From Urbifossiella limnaea (lineage in GTDB: Bacteria; Planctomycetota; Planctomycetia; Gemmatales; Gemmataceae), in assembly GCF_007747215.1 (NCBI RefSeq), contig NZ_CP036273.1:3828322-3892321 (forward strand): a stretch of DNA of 64,000 nt, read 5' to 3'. A program made the position numbers and the translations under genes. The notes below the pieces were generated by a model. It made no database searches. It was not told where the DNA came from and saw only the letters and a program-made list of their open reading frames with translations. This document shows positions 1 through 8,459 of this stretch, in pieces. Positions within the stretch are counted from its first letter, which is position 1. Every line of letters begins with the position of its first letter.

Positions 1-5
1 GCGTC

Positions 6-518
6 GTGCTGCTCGCGTTCGGCGGTTGGAACATCGTCCGCACCGCGCTCGTGGTCCAGGCTGGCGGTCAACCGCAGGCGTTCAGCGTCATCCTCGGCCT
101 GTTCCTGATCTGGGGCGCGGTCGGCCGGTTCCGGGCTTACAGCCAGCTCCGCCGTCTGTTCGCCGAGCGCCCGACCCGCGACCAGCTCGCGTGGTTCGAC
201 GGCCTCGTCGCCGAGATTCGCCAGTCCGACCCCGAAACCGACACGACTGCGCTCGACCTGCCGACGCCGCCGCGTTGGAAGGCGAAACTGCTCGGAAACA
301 CCGCGTTCCTGGTCGCCACGAAGGGCGAGTCGGCGGTCGTAGCCGGGCCGTGGGACATCGACCTGGTGCAGCGCGGCAAGCGCGGCCGGCGCGGCGTGCC
401 CGTCGAGATGATGATCTACGGCCAGATGACACCTCGGTTCGACGTGGACGCCGCGACCTTCGAGAACTTCCAGACCTGGGCCGCGGCCGCGCGCGGCGAA
501 CCCACCGGCCCCCGATGA
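6..518 (+). CDS. Partial hypothetical membrane protein (5' end outside window)
   Basis: I do not recognise this family. The readable 170 residues open with one or two hydrophobic segments (roughly residues 1-12 and 24-40), followed by a soluble alpha/beta-like tail with no catalytic motif I can name. The GTG at position 6 is only the first in-frame start visible, and the true start is probably upstream of the window. The stop codon overlaps the ATG of the following ABC ATPase (ATGA), so the two are almost certainly translationally coupled and may act in the same membrane system. Its function cannot be inferred beyond that association. Confidence 0.6.
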   Translation: MLLAFGGWNIVRTALVVQAGGQPQAFSVILGLFLIWGAVGRFRAYSQLRRLFAERPTRDQLAWFDGLVAEIRQSDPETDTTALDLPTPPRWKAKLLGNTAFLVATKGESAVVAGPWDIDLVQRGKRGRRGVPVEMMIYGQMTPRFDVDAATFENFQTWAAAARGEPTGPR

Positions 519-1243
519 TCGAAGTCCGTGACCTGTCGAAGTGGTTCCGCGGACCGGACGGCGGCCGCGTCACGGCCGTGGACGCGCTGCGGTTCACCGT
601 CCGCCCCGGCGAGGTGTTCGGCCTCCTGGGGCCGAATGGTGCCGGCAAGACGACCACGCTGCGGATGCTCTGCACGGTGCTGCAACCGACCGCCGGCACC
701 GCCACCGTCGCCGGGTACGACGTGGTCACGCAGCCGTCGGCGGTGCGGCACCACGTCGGCTTTCTGAGCGCGAACACCGGCGTCTACGACCGAATGACGG
801 CGTGGGAGATGGTCGAGTACTACGGCCGGCTCCACGAGGTGCCGCCGGACGTGCTGCGACCGCGGATCGAAGAACTGTTCAAGACGCTACAAATCACCGC
901 CTACCGCGACGTGCCGGGGGCGAAGATGAGTACCGGCACGCGGCAAAAAGTGTCGATCGCCCGCGCCCTGGTCAACGACCCGCCGGTGTTGATTTTCGAC
1001 GAGCCGACCGCGGGCCTGGACGTGCTGGTGCAGCGCGCCGTGCTCGACAGCATCAAGGCACTCCGCGGCCGCGGCAAGACGATCCTGTTCTCGACGCACA
1101 TCATGCGCGAGGTGGAGAAGCTGTGTGACCGCGTCGCCATCCTGTCGCGCGGGCGGCTCGTGGTCTGCGGCACGCTCGACGACCTGCGGACGATGCACAA
1201 CCAGCCCGACCTCGAAGACCTGTTCTTTCAACTCGTCAGCTGA
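515..1243 (+). CDS. ABC transporter ATP-binding protein (NatA/CcmA-like)
   Basis: This 242-residue protein is a complete ABC nucleotide-binding domain. Visible motifs are Walker A (GPNGAGKTT, about residue 40), a signature-like loop [14 protein letters not shown], Walker B ([11 protein letters not shown]) and the switch histidine (FSTHIM). The C-terminal sequence fits the NatA-type exporter ATPases that pair with an ABC-2 permease. It would hydrolyse ATP on the cytoplasmic face to drive export by a separate membrane subunit. No ABC-2 permease follows, because the next gene is on the opposite strand, so the partner is probably upstream of the window. The ATG at 515 overlaps the previous stop. 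Longer upstream in-frame starts would overlap the preceding gene and were not used. Confidence 0.9.
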   Translation: MIEVRDLSKWFRGPDGGRVTAVDALRFTVRPGEVFGLLGPNGAGKTTTLRMLCTVLQPTAGTATVAGYDVVTQPSAVRHHVGFLSANTGVYDRMTAWEMVEYYGRLHEVPPDVLRPRIEELFKTLQITAYRDVPGAKMSTGTRQKVSIARALVNDPPVLIFDEPTAGLDVLVQRAVLDSIKALRGRGKTILFSTHIMREVEKLCDRVAILSRGRLVVCGTLDDLRTMHNQPDLEDLFFQLVS

Positions 1244-1246
1244 CGG

Positions 1247-2662
1247 TCACGCCTCGTCGCCGTCGGCGTCCTCGGCGGTCGGGTGGTACTTGCGGATCAT
1301 CTTGCGAACGGTCGCCCGCGCCAGGCCGAGCCACCGGGCGGCGGCGAGGCGGTTCCCGTCGAGCTGGCGCAGCACCTCGTCGAGCACGGCCGGTTCGACT
1401 GCGTCGAGCAGCTTCTGGTACAGGTCCGTCGGTTCGGTCCCGCTGGCGGTACGGACCTGCTCACGGACCCATTCCACCACGAACGATTGAAGGCGTTCGG
1501 GTACCGTGCCGCCGGCCTCCGTGGGTTGCGGGAAGTGCTCGGGCCGCAGCGGACCGCCGCGGGCTTCGATCGCGGCGTGCTCCAGCGCGTTCCGCAGTTC
1601 GCGCACGTTCCCGGGCCACGGCCGAGCCTTGAGGAACGCGACCGTGTCGGCGGGGAGCGCTGCGGCCGCGTTGGTCACGCCGAAGCGGCGGAGGACGTGC
1701 TCGGCGAGGAGGGCCACGTCGTCGCTGCGGTCGCGCAGCGGCGGCAGGTGGATCGGGTAGACGTTGAGGCGGAAAAACAAGTCGTGGCGGAACCGGCCGT
1801 CGCGCACGGCCGCGGACAGGTCGGCGTGCGTGGCCGAGATCACCCGCACGTCCACGGGCGTCGCTTCGGCCCCGCCCACGGGCGTCACCTCCTGCCGCTC
1901 CAGGACGCGGAGCAGTTTCGCCTGCACGGGGAGCGGGATGTCCGCGAGTTCGTCCAGGAAGACCGTCCCGCCGTCGGCCAGCATGAGTAGGCCGGGCCTC
2001 GCGCGTTCCGCGCCGGTGAACGCCCCCTTCACGTGGCCGAACAGTTCGCTCTCAACGAGGTTCGGGTTCAGCGCCGCGACGTGGACGGGGAGGAACGGCC
2101 GGTCGCGCCGCGGGCTGTGGGCGTGGACGGCGCGGGCCACGAGTTCCTTGCCGGTGCCGCTCTCGCCGGTGACGAGGACACACGCCCCCGTCGGGGCGAC
2201 GAGCGCGATGCGGCGGAACACCGCCTGCATGGCCGGGCTGCGGCCGACGAGCGCGTCCGGGCCGGCTTCGGGCTCCGCGGTCTCGGCGGGTTCGGGCTCG
2301 CGCCGGCCGACGGCGCGGCGGGCGGCGTCGAGGGCGTGGGCGAGCTCGAACGGCTTGGCGAGGTAGTCGAACGCCCCGCCGGCGACGGCCTTCACCGCGG
2401 TGTCGAGGTTGCCGTGCGCGGTGATGACGACGACGGCCGCGCCGGGGGCGACAGTCTTGAGCCGGTCGAGGGCGGTGAGCCCGTCCATGCCGGGGAGCCG
2501 CACGTCGAGGAACACCACGTCGGGCGGGTGGGCGGCGGCCTGCTTCAGTCCGTCCTCGGCGGAGCCGCTGACGGCGGCGCGGTACCCCTCCCGCTCGAAC
2601 GCGCGGCGGAGCGCCCAAGCGATCGGCTCCTCGTCGTCGATGATGAGCACGGCGGGCGCCAT
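1247..2662 (-). CDS. Sigma-54-dependent response regulator, NtrC family
   Basis: The 471-residue protein has the full NtrC layout. The receiver domain (about 1-120) has a phosphoacceptor Asp53 in FLDVRLPG and an acidic DDEE pocket. The AAA+ domain (about 145-380) has Walker A GESGTGKE and an intact GAFTGA loop that contacts sigma-54. A C-terminal Fis-type helix-turn-helix follows. It would activate sigma-54 promoters after phosphorylation by a sensor kinase, but no kinase lies next to it, so its signal is unknown. It is convergent with the ABC ATPase (3 nt apart) and lies 13 nt after the helicase gene on the same strand, so it may be the second gene of a two-gene operon. Confidence 0.93.
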   Translation of the reverse strand: MAPAVLIIDDEEPIAWALRRAFEREGYRAAVSGSAEDGLKQAAAHPPDVVFLDVRLPGMDGLTALDRLKTVAPGAAVVVITAHGNLDTAVKAVAGGAFDYLAKPFELAHALDAARRAVGRREPEPAETAEPEAGPDALVGRSPAMQAVFRRIALVAPTGACVLVTGESGTGKELVARAVHAHSPRRDRPFLPVHVAALNPNLVESELFGHVKGAFTGAERARPGLLMLADGGTVFLDELADIPLPVQAKLLRVLERQEVTPVGGAEATPVDVRVISATHADLSAAVRDGRFRHDLFFRLNVYPIHLPPLRDRSDDVALLAEHVLRRFGVTNAAAALPADTVAFLKARPWPGNVRELRNALEHAAIEARGGPLRPEHFPQPTEAGGTVPERLQSFVVEWVREQVRTASGTEPTDLYQKLLDAVEPAVLDEVLRQLDGNRLAAARWLGLARATVRKMIRKYHPTAEDADGDEA

Positions 2663-2675
2663 GGCGGCTCGGACC

Positions 2676-4811
2676 CTAGGTATTGGAATCGAGTTCCCAC
2701 ACGCTCGAATACGCCCCCGTTGCTTCGAAGTGGGCGATCATCCGGGCGTAGAACGGGTCCGCGGCGAGGGTCGCGCTGTCGCCGATAACTACCAGCGCAC
2801 GGCGGGCGCGGGTGAGGGCGACGTTCGTCCGCCGGGTGTCGGCCAGGAAGCCGATTTCGCCGGCCGGGTTCGAGCGCACCAGGCTGATGACCACCGCCTC
2901 CTTCTCGCGGCCCTGGAACCCGTCGACGCTGTCCACTTCCAGCGCCGGGTAGTCCTTCAGTAGTTCGCGCAGGAGCCGCACCTGCCCGCGGTACGGGGTG
3001 ATGACCGCGACCTGCTCGGCCGGCACGCCGGCGGCCAGCAGCGCCCGCACCTGCCGGACCGCGAGCGCCGCCTCCTGTCGGTTCAGGCGGCTCTCCGTCT
3101 CCTCTTCCTGTGCTTCATCGTACCCGGCCCCGGCCGTGTCGATGAAGCGCACGGGCGTCTCCGTCGGCGGCCCGGCTTCGACACCAGGTAGGTCGCACAG
3201 CCGGTGTGAGACGACCGATTCGTGCGGGATCAACTCACCGTCGTAGAACTCGGCCGACGAAAACGCCTGGATCGACTCGTGCATCCGGTACTGCACGACG
3301 AGTCGCCGTGCGACCTGACCTCCGTATCGTGCCACGACCCGCTCCATCAGGCTGACCGACAGCCCGGCGTCGGCGGCCTCCGGCGAGAGCACCGTCGGCG
3401 GCAGCTGGCAGTGGTCGCCGGCGAGGATCACGCGCCCGGCCCGCAGCAGCGGCAGCCACGACGCCGGCTCGGTCGACTGACACGCCTCGTCGAGCACGGC
3501 CGTGTCGAAGGTGCGGCGGCCGAGGGTCTGGCCGTCGAGGCCGGTGAGAGTGGCGCACACGACGCGGGCGTCGTCCAGCACGCGCTCGACGGCCAGGGCT
3601 TCGAGCCGGCGCACTTCCGCCAGCAGGTCGCGGGCCTCCTTCCGCATCGCGGCCTTCGCCCCGGGTTCGGGCTTGCCACGGGTCCACTTGTCGGCCGAGC
3701 GGAACAGTGCGAACGCCTCGCGGGCCACCTTGCGGGCCTGCCGGGCGTCCGGGTGCTTCTCGGCGAGCAGGTCGAGGGCGCGGGCGCGCAACTCGGGAAC
3801 GACGCGGGCCGGGTGGCCGAGTCGCACCGGGTGCAGCCCGACCCGCAGCAGCTTTTCGAGCAGGTTATCGACCGCGTGGTTGCTCGCGGCGCACGCCAAC
3901 ACCCGGTCCCCGCGGGCGACCAGGCAGCGAATCAGTTCCGCAACGGTCGTCGTCTTGCCGGTGCCGGGCGGGCCGTGAATGACGGCCACGTCCTTCGCCG
4001 CGAGCGCAAGGCGAACGGCGTCCTGCTGCGGCTCGTTCAGCGGGGTGAGAAACGTGGGCGGCGGCTGGCCGGCGTCGAACTCGGGCTCGCGCTCGCCGAG
4101 TAGCACCGCCCGCAGCGCCGCGAGTCGGTCGCCATCCGCGCCCGCGGCGCGCCGCAGCGCGTCTTGCTGGCGGAGCCGCGAAACTTCGTCCGGCGACAGG
4201 TCTAGGCGCCAACCGTCGTCGTCGTCAAAGTCGTAGTCCGGCGGTTCGATCGCCACGCCGACTGTCGCGTCGGCGCGGTCGTAGACGACGCCGCGGAACG
4301 TGACACCGCGCTGCGGCTTCGTCCGTGTCAGCACGACCGGCGAACCCGGCCCGAGGCGGTTCGGCGGGAGGGGCTCGGTGCGGCTGGCGCGGCCGAGCGT
4401 GAGCAGCAGCCGCCCGCCGAGGCCGAACTCGGATTCGCGCAGCACGAGCCCCAGGAGCGTGCCGCCGTCGCCGCGGTCGGTGCCCTCGGCGGCGCGGCGG
4501 CGGGCCTCCGCTTCTTCCGCGGCGGCTTCCAGGTCGAGGAACTTGGAGAGCTTGCCGAAGTGGTCGACGTTCGTGAAGTCGGCCTTGCCGGCGAAGCGGG
4601 CGCGGACGGGGCGGTCGTTGAACGCCGCGCCGTCGAGGGCGGCCACGGCCTTGGCCGCGTGGCGGTCGTCGAGCTCGACGGTGGCGCCGCGGCCGATCAG
4701 GGCGATCTTGCCGACGTGCTTGCGGTCGAGGCCGGTGGTGTTGCACACGAACGCGAGCACCGCCCCCGTGCTGCACCGCGGCGGGAGCGGGTCGAAGTGG
4801 ACGGCGGTCAT
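2676..4811 (-). CDS. SF1 UPF1/IGHMBP2-like helicase with N-terminal DbpA-type RNA-binding domain
   Basis: The protein has 711 residues. Residues about 10-75 match the DbpA C-terminal RNA-binding fold (GLDRKHVGKIALIGR, then a VELDD strand and an ALDGAAFNDRPVRAR end). The rest is a superfamily 1B helicase, with Walker A GPPGTGKTTT, a DEAC motif II, GDHCQLPPT (motif III), QYRMH (motif IV), SVDGFQGRE (motif V) and NVALTRAR (motif VI). UPF1-like enzymes translocate 5'-3' on RNA or DNA. The DbpA domain, normally found on a DEAD-box rRNA helicase, suggests binding to structured RNA, perhaps in ribosome assembly or RNA decay. That role is inference. The start at 4811 follows a weak ribosome-binding site. 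Confidence 0.88.
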   Translation of the reverse strand: MTAVHFDPLPPRCSTGAVLAFVCNTTGLDRKHVGKIALIGRGATVELDDRHAAKAVAALDGAAFNDRPVRARFAGKADFTNVDHFGKLSKFLDLEAAAEEAEARRRAAEGTDRGDGGTLLGLVLRESEFGLGGRLLLTLGRASRTEPLPPNRLGPGSPVVLTRTKPQRGVTFRGVVYDRADATVGVAIEPPDYDFDDDDGWRLDLSPDEVSRLRQQDALRRAAGADGDRLAALRAVLLGEREPEFDAGQPPPTFLTPLNEPQQDAVRLALAAKDVAVIHGPPGTGKTTTVAELIRCLVARGDRVLACAASNHAVDNLLEKLLRVGLHPVRLGHPARVVPELRARALDLLAEKHPDARQARKVAREAFALFRSADKWTRGKPEPGAKAAMRKEARDLLAEVRRLEALAVERVLDDARVVCATLTGLDGQTLGRRTFDTAVLDEACQSTEPASWLPLLRAGRVILAGDHCQLPPTVLSPEAADAGLSVSLMERVVARYGGQVARRLVVQYRMHESIQAFSSAEFYDGELIPHESVVSHRLCDLPGVEAGPPTETPVRFIDTAGAGYDEAQEEETESRLNRQEAALAVRQVRALLAAGVPAEQVAVITPYRGQVRLLRELLKDYPALEVDSVDGFQGREKEAVVISLVRSNPAGEIGFLADTRRTNVALTRARRALVVIGDSATLAADPFYARMIAHFEATGAYSSVWELDSNT

Positions 4812-4820
4812 GCCGGCATT

Positions 4821-5027
4821 CTACCGGCGGCCCACCATCACGTGCCGCCAGTGGTTCGATTGATTCGTCCGGTGCCGGTGGACGGCCTCGTCGTGGGTGC
4901 TATCGTCGTCGGTCGTGGCGGCGGGTTCGGTCGCGCTGGCGGGGTTGCTCTCGGTGCCGCGGGCGAAGCCCCACGCCGACAGCCCGACAATCACGGCCAG
5001 CCCGATGCCGAGACCGAATCGCGTCAT
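4821..5027 (-). CDS. Small secreted or membrane-anchored protein of unknown function
   Basis: This is a 68-residue protein. Its N terminus (MTRFGLGIGLAVIVGLSAWGF) looks like a signal peptide or single membrane anchor. A short low-complexity, acidic and His-rich tail follows. I chose the ATG at 5027 because an AGGGGG ribosome-binding site lies just upstream. A longer in-frame start at 5090 would put a charged stretch before the hydrophobic segment. The gene ends 9 nt before the helicase start, so it may lead that operon. I recognise no family. Confidence 0.5.
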   Translation of the reverse strand: MTRFGLGIGLAVIVGLSAWGFARGTESNPASATEPAATTDDDSTHDEAVHRHRTNQSNHWRHVMVGRR

Positions 5028-5086
5028 CACCCACCCCCTGAGGCGTCCTTGCCGCGACCAACCCATACCGTGGTGGCGCGGCCGAA

Positions 5087-6187
5087 TCAACCCGGCCCGA
5101 GCGGGTCGCGCTCCACCCGGCTGGCCCAGGCGGTCACGCCCGGGTGGTCCGCGGCCAGCTTCGCGGCCAGTTCCTCAACGGCCGGCCGCTCCGTCGCGTA
5201 GTGGCCGGGCACGATCACCCCCACCCCCGCGGCACGGGCCGACAGTGCGTCGTGGAACCTTAGCTCACCGGTTATAAACACATCGACACCCGCACGCACG
5301 GAATCTACCAAAAACTCCCCCGCCGCGCCGCACGCGACCCCTACCTTCCGCACAGTCCGGCTCGAGTCGCCGACGACCTGAACCGACGCGGCCCCGAGTT
5401 CGGTCTTCGCCCGTTTCGCCAGTTCACCCAGGGTCGCCGGCGCCTCCAGCTCGCCGACCCGCCCTTCCCCGCCGCTCTGGCCGGCACGAAGCTGGTAGAT
5501 GTCGAATGCCACTTCCTCGTAGCTGTGCGCGGCCCGCATCGCCCGCACGGCCGCGGTCACGTTCGCTTCGGGCACGAGAACCTCGAGCCGCCACTCGTCC
5601 ACGTCCTCGCGACGGCCCTTCTGCCCGACGACGGGGTTCGTGTCGTCGGTGCCAAAGAACGTGCCCTTACCCGGTACGCGGAAGCTGCACTGCTCGTACT
5701 TGCCGATCACGCCCGCGCCGGCGGCGAACAGCGCGTCGGACACCTTCGCCAGGTCCGCGTCGGGGACGTAGACGGCGATCTTGAACTGGCGTGGCCCCTC
5801 GCGCGGCCGCAGCGGGACCGCGTTCCGCACGCCGAGCCGCCGGCACAGGACGTCGTTGACGCCGCCGGGGCAGTTGTCGAACGCGGTGTGCGGCGAGTAG
5901 ACAGCGACGCCGGCGCGGGCCAGTGGCAGGACCACATCGCCGTCGCCCTTCCCCGCCACGAGCGTCTTCGCGCCGCGGAACAGGATCGGGTGGTGCGACA
6001 CGATCAGATCGGCCTTCTCGCCCACCGCTTCCGCAGCCACGTCGGGCGTCACGGTAAGGCACGTCATGACGCGCCCGACGGGCGCGGCCGGGTCGCCGAG
6101 CAGGAGGCCGACGTTGTCCCAGTCGGCGGCGGTGTGCGGCGGGGCGAAAGCGTTCAGCGCGGCGGCCAGGTCGGCGACGGTGGGCAT
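5087..6187 (-). CDS. Nif3-like dinuclear metal-centre protein
   Basis: The 366-residue protein belongs to the Nif3/YbgI/YqfO family, often annotated GTP cyclohydrolase 1 type 2 homologue. Metal-site motifs are visible: VSHHPILF, YSPHTAFDN and the C-terminal VPGHYATERP. The length, well above the roughly 250 residues of YbgI, and a central segment (about 135-240) indicate the inserted PII/CutA-like domain seen in YqfO. Members form toroidal hexamers with two metals per subunit, but their in vivo substrate is not settled. It is followed on the same strand by the small secreted protein. Confidence 0.9.
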   Translation of the reverse strand: MPTVADLAAALNAFAPPHTAADWDNVGLLLGDPAAPVGRVMTCLTVTPDVAAEAVGEKADLIVSHHPILFRGAKTLVAGKGDGDVVLPLARAGVAVYSPHTAFDNCPGGVNDVLCRRLGVRNAVPLRPREGPRQFKIAVYVPDADLAKVSDALFAAGAGVIGKYEQCSFRVPGKGTFFGTDDTNPVVGQKGRREDVDEWRLEVLVPEANVTAAVRAMRAAHSYEEVAFDIYQLRAGQSGGEGRVGELEAPATLGELAKRAKTELGAASVQVVGDSSRTVRKVGVACGAAGEFLVDSVRAGVDVFITGELRFHDALSARAAGVGVIVPGHYATERPAVEELAAKLAADHPGVTAWASRVERDPLGPG

Positions 6188-6206
6188 GGGGCGCTCCGCG
6201 GGCGGA

Positions 6207-6230
6207 GCCCGGGGACGGCCGTCCCCGGGC
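6207..6230. repeat. 24-bp perfect palindrome, dispersed intergenic copy 1
   Basis: A perfect palindrome with arms GCCCGGGGACGG and its complement lies between the methyltransferase stop and the Nif3 start. The same core recurs at 17724-17747. There is no T-tract, so a Rho-independent terminator is unlikely. It looks like a dispersed intergenic palindrome or a protein-binding site. Confidence 0.7.
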
Positions 6231-6277
6231 CTTCGACATGTTTTACGCCGTCGAGGGGTGCTGTACCGCCCCGGGCC

Positions 6278-7099
6278 TCACCGCCCAGCAATGAATAGCG
6301 TGGTGAGGCAGGTCACCGTCGCGTCCGGGCGCTTCAGCAGCGACTCGGGGTGGTCAGGGTCGATGGCCCGGTCGAGTGCCGCGAGGGCCGCGGGCTTCAA
6401 GAAGTCGGTCAGGTAGGCGCGCGTGTCCCGCAAGTGGAGGCGGAGGAAGCGGCGGACGGCCGGGCCGAACGGAGCCAGGCGGTCCGCCGCGATCGTCTTC
6501 TTGCCGCGCGGCGTCAGCCCGGCGTCGCTCAAGAATTGACGCATCCGCCGGGCCGGCGACAGCGCCGCCCGCGAGCCGTACTTCGCCGCACTGGCCGCGA
6601 CGGCAGCGCGGCGCAGTTCCATCTCCAGTTCCACCGGCCAGTTCAGGACAACTCGGTGGAGGTCGTCGTCTTCCAACACGGCGACGCTGCCGCCGGGCCG
6701 CGTCACACGCCTCATCTCCATCAGCGCACGGACCGGGTCTTCCAGGCTGATGAAGCTCTGAGCGCACCACGTCACGTCGAACGCGGCGTCGTCAAACGGA
6801 AGGTGGTACGCATCGGCTTTCACGAACTCGACGGCCGCGGAGTCGCCGACGGCGGCGACGGCGGTACGGGCGGCACTCAGGTAAGAGTCGGACCGGTCGG
6901 CCGCGGTCACTTTCCCGAACGGCCGGAGGCGACGAGCCAGCAGGGCCGAGTAGAACCCGTCTCCGCAGGGCACATCCAGCACGGCCGCACCCGAGGTCAG
7001 GGGGACGGCCCGGACGGCCCGGCATAGTTCCCGGCGGAAGGCACGGTGGAACGCGGCGAGGGTGTCAGCGTACTCGGGGAGGGCCGTCTTCTCGCTCAT
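6278..7099 (-). CDS. Class I SAM-dependent methyltransferase
   Basis: This is a 273-residue methyltransferase. Motif I (VLDVPCGDGFY) starts near residue 40, the acidic loop ends AADRSDSY, and the motif IV region reads FDVTWCAQSFISLEDP. These are Rossmann-fold features of the Methyltransf_11/UbiE type. The substrate cannot be read from sequence, but a small molecule is more likely than DNA or protein. It is transcribed alone on the minus strand and diverges from the small membrane protein at 7203. The ATG start at 7099 is the only sensible one. Confidence 0.85.
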   Translation of the reverse strand: MSEKTALPEYADTLAAFHRAFRRELCRAVRAVPLTSGAAVLDVPCGDGFYSALLARRLRPFGKVTAADRSDSYLSAARTAVAAVGDSAAVEFVKADAYHLPFDDAAFDVTWCAQSFISLEDPVRALMEMRRVTRPGGSVAVLEDDDLHRVVLNWPVELEMELRRAAVAASAAKYGSRAALSPARRMRQFLSDAGLTPRGKKTIAADRLAPFGPAVRRFLRLHLRDTRAYLTDFLKPAALAALDRAIDPDHPESLLKRPDATVTCLTTLFIAGR

Positions 7100-7202
7100 A
7101 CCGCCGGGCGTGCGAACCGCGTGCCGCTTGGCATCCGGGATGCATTACGCCCCGTCGGAGTGGGCGGACCCCCCGCCCGCCGTCCCCACTTCCGGAGGCC
7201 GT

Positions 7203-7601
7203 ATGCCGATCCTGAGTCAACCCGCGTTCGGGCCGAAGCTGTCGATCGCGTTCATCACCGGCGGGGCGCTCATCGACGTGTGGGACCTGGTGTGGTACTA
7301 CACCCTGGCCCCACACCCGCTCTCCCCGCCGCTCCAGTTCATGTTCTGGGGGCTCCTCCTCACCGGGGCCGTGTTCCTCACAATCGGCTTCTTCCTCGGG
7401 TCGATCGGCCGGGCGGCGCGGAAGGCCGAGTTGCCGCCGACCGCCGAGACGACGCGGGCCGAGGCCTCCGTACAGGCGGCCGCGGCGGCCAATCCCGCTG
7501 TGGCGCCGGCGATGGTCGCACCGGCCGTCGCGGGTATCGCCCCGGCTCAAGTGGTCGCACCGGCGGGCGTGGCGCCGACCGTGGTGCCCTCGGGCAGCTA
7601 A
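7203..7601 (+). CDS. Small two-helix membrane protein of unknown function
   Basis: The 132-residue protein has two predicted membrane helices (about residues 12-32 and 40-64) and an Ala/Pro/Val-rich tail. A strong GGAGG ribosome-binding site precedes the ATG at 7203. An in-frame start at 7062 would lie inside the divergent methyltransferase and was rejected. A canonical intrinsic terminator follows 31 nt after the stop, which supports a real monocistronic gene. I recognise no family. Confidence 0.6.
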   Translation: MPILSQPAFGPKLSIAFITGGALIDVWDLVWYYTLAPHPLSPPLQFMFWGLLLTGAVFLTIGFFLGSIGRAARKAELPPTAETTRAEASVQAAAAANPAVAPAMVAPAVAGIAPAQVVAPAGVAPTVVPSGS

Positions 7602-7632
7602 GTGGCGTGAGTGGTTCAAGACGAGCAGGCCA

Positions 7633-7660
7633 AGCGGGGGGCGCAAGCCCCCCGCTTTTT
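7633..7660 (+). terminator. Rho-independent terminator
   Basis: A perfect 10-bp stem AGCGGGGGGC / GCCCCCCGCT with a GCAA loop runs into a T-tract. It sits just downstream of the 7203-7601 gene. Confidence 0.9.
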
Positions 7661-7927
7661 CGTTTGAATCAGGCGAGCCCGGAGGCGCCAGCCGCCGAGT
7701 GCCGCCTGACTCTACCATCTCTTCCGGGCGACCGACCAGGGCCCGCTGGCCGTGGGAGGCGGCTGTCGCGTGCCAACGACCGGCCGGCGGACGCACACCT
7801 GTCGCCCAGCGGAGGCCGATGTTCTGACCCGTGTGAAACAGGTTGCCAGTACGAGGTCGTGCGTGCGTCGACTGCGGGCACACCCGGCGGCTCACGTCGT
7901 ACGCCTCGCCAGGCTCGATCGGGTACG

Positions 7928-7968
7928 AAAAAACCGGCGGCCGCGGGATTCAACCCGCGGCCGCCGGT
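7928..7968 (-). terminator. Rho-independent terminator for the YqjD-like gene
   Basis: A long GC-rich inverted repeat (ACCGGCGGCCGCGGG with its complement, short AT-rich loop) is followed by a run of T when read on the minus strand. It lies about 20 nt past the stop of the 7989-8411 gene. The 267 bases between this and the plus-strand terminator hold nothing I can identify. Confidence 0.85.
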
Positions 7969-7988
7969 CTCTCACGTCGTCCCCTCGG

Positions 7989-8411
7989 TCACGCCGAACG
8001 GGCGGCCCGGCCGAGCAGCAGCCCGACGCCGAAGCCGACGAGGATCGCCGGCAGCGGGTAGCGGCGGACCAGGCTCGCCACCTCGCGGCCGAAGTCGCCC
8101 GCACGCTCGCCGACAGCGTCGTAGGCGTCGTGCGCCAACCGTTGGACGTTCTCCGTGTTCACATTCCCGGCCCAGTCGCCGAGCCGGTCGCGGGCCTGGC
8201 CGGCCAGGTCGGTCACGCGGTCCTTCGCCTGGCCCGCCAGGTCGCCAGCCCGGTCGGCCAGGTTCTGCGCGGTGTCGCGGATCGTGCCCGTAACGCCGCC
8301 GGCCTGCTCGGTGGCATTCTTCGCGGCCGAGGCGGCCTCGTTCACGCCCGACTTCGCCGCCCGCGCCGCGTCGTCGATCCCCGACTTCACGTTGTTCTTC
8401 ATGTCCGCCAT
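7989..8411 (-). CDS. YqjD/ElaB-like (DUF883-type) amphipathic membrane-anchored protein
   Basis: The 140-residue protein consists of Ala/Asp/Lys-rich amphipathic repeats (residues 1-105, resembling LEA or apolipoprotein-like helices). It ends in one glycine-rich membrane helix, LPAILVGFGVGLLLGRAA. This is the layout of the ElaB/YqjD family, C-tail-anchored inner-membrane proteins linked to stationary phase and ribosome association in enterobacteria. The ATG at 8411 has a GGAGG site. It sits 49 nt downstream of the AI-2E-type permease on the same strand. A second such protein occurs at 16521-17249. Confidence 0.7.
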   Translation of the reverse strand: MADMKNNVKSGIDDAARAAKSGVNEAASAAKNATEQAGGVTGTIRDTAQNLADRAGDLAGQAKDRVTDLAGQARDRLGDWAGNVNTENVQRLAHDAYDAVGERAGDFGREVASLVRRYPLPAILVGFGVGLLLGRAARSA

Positions 8412-8459
8412 GGCGAAACCTCCGATTCTGGGTGAGGTCCGACTCAGTTCGAACCGACA

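Noticed and set aside
26-1243. 405-codon version of the ABC ATPase
   Set aside because: The first 163 codons overlap the preceding gene out of frame. ATG 515 with an ATGA overlap is a better start.
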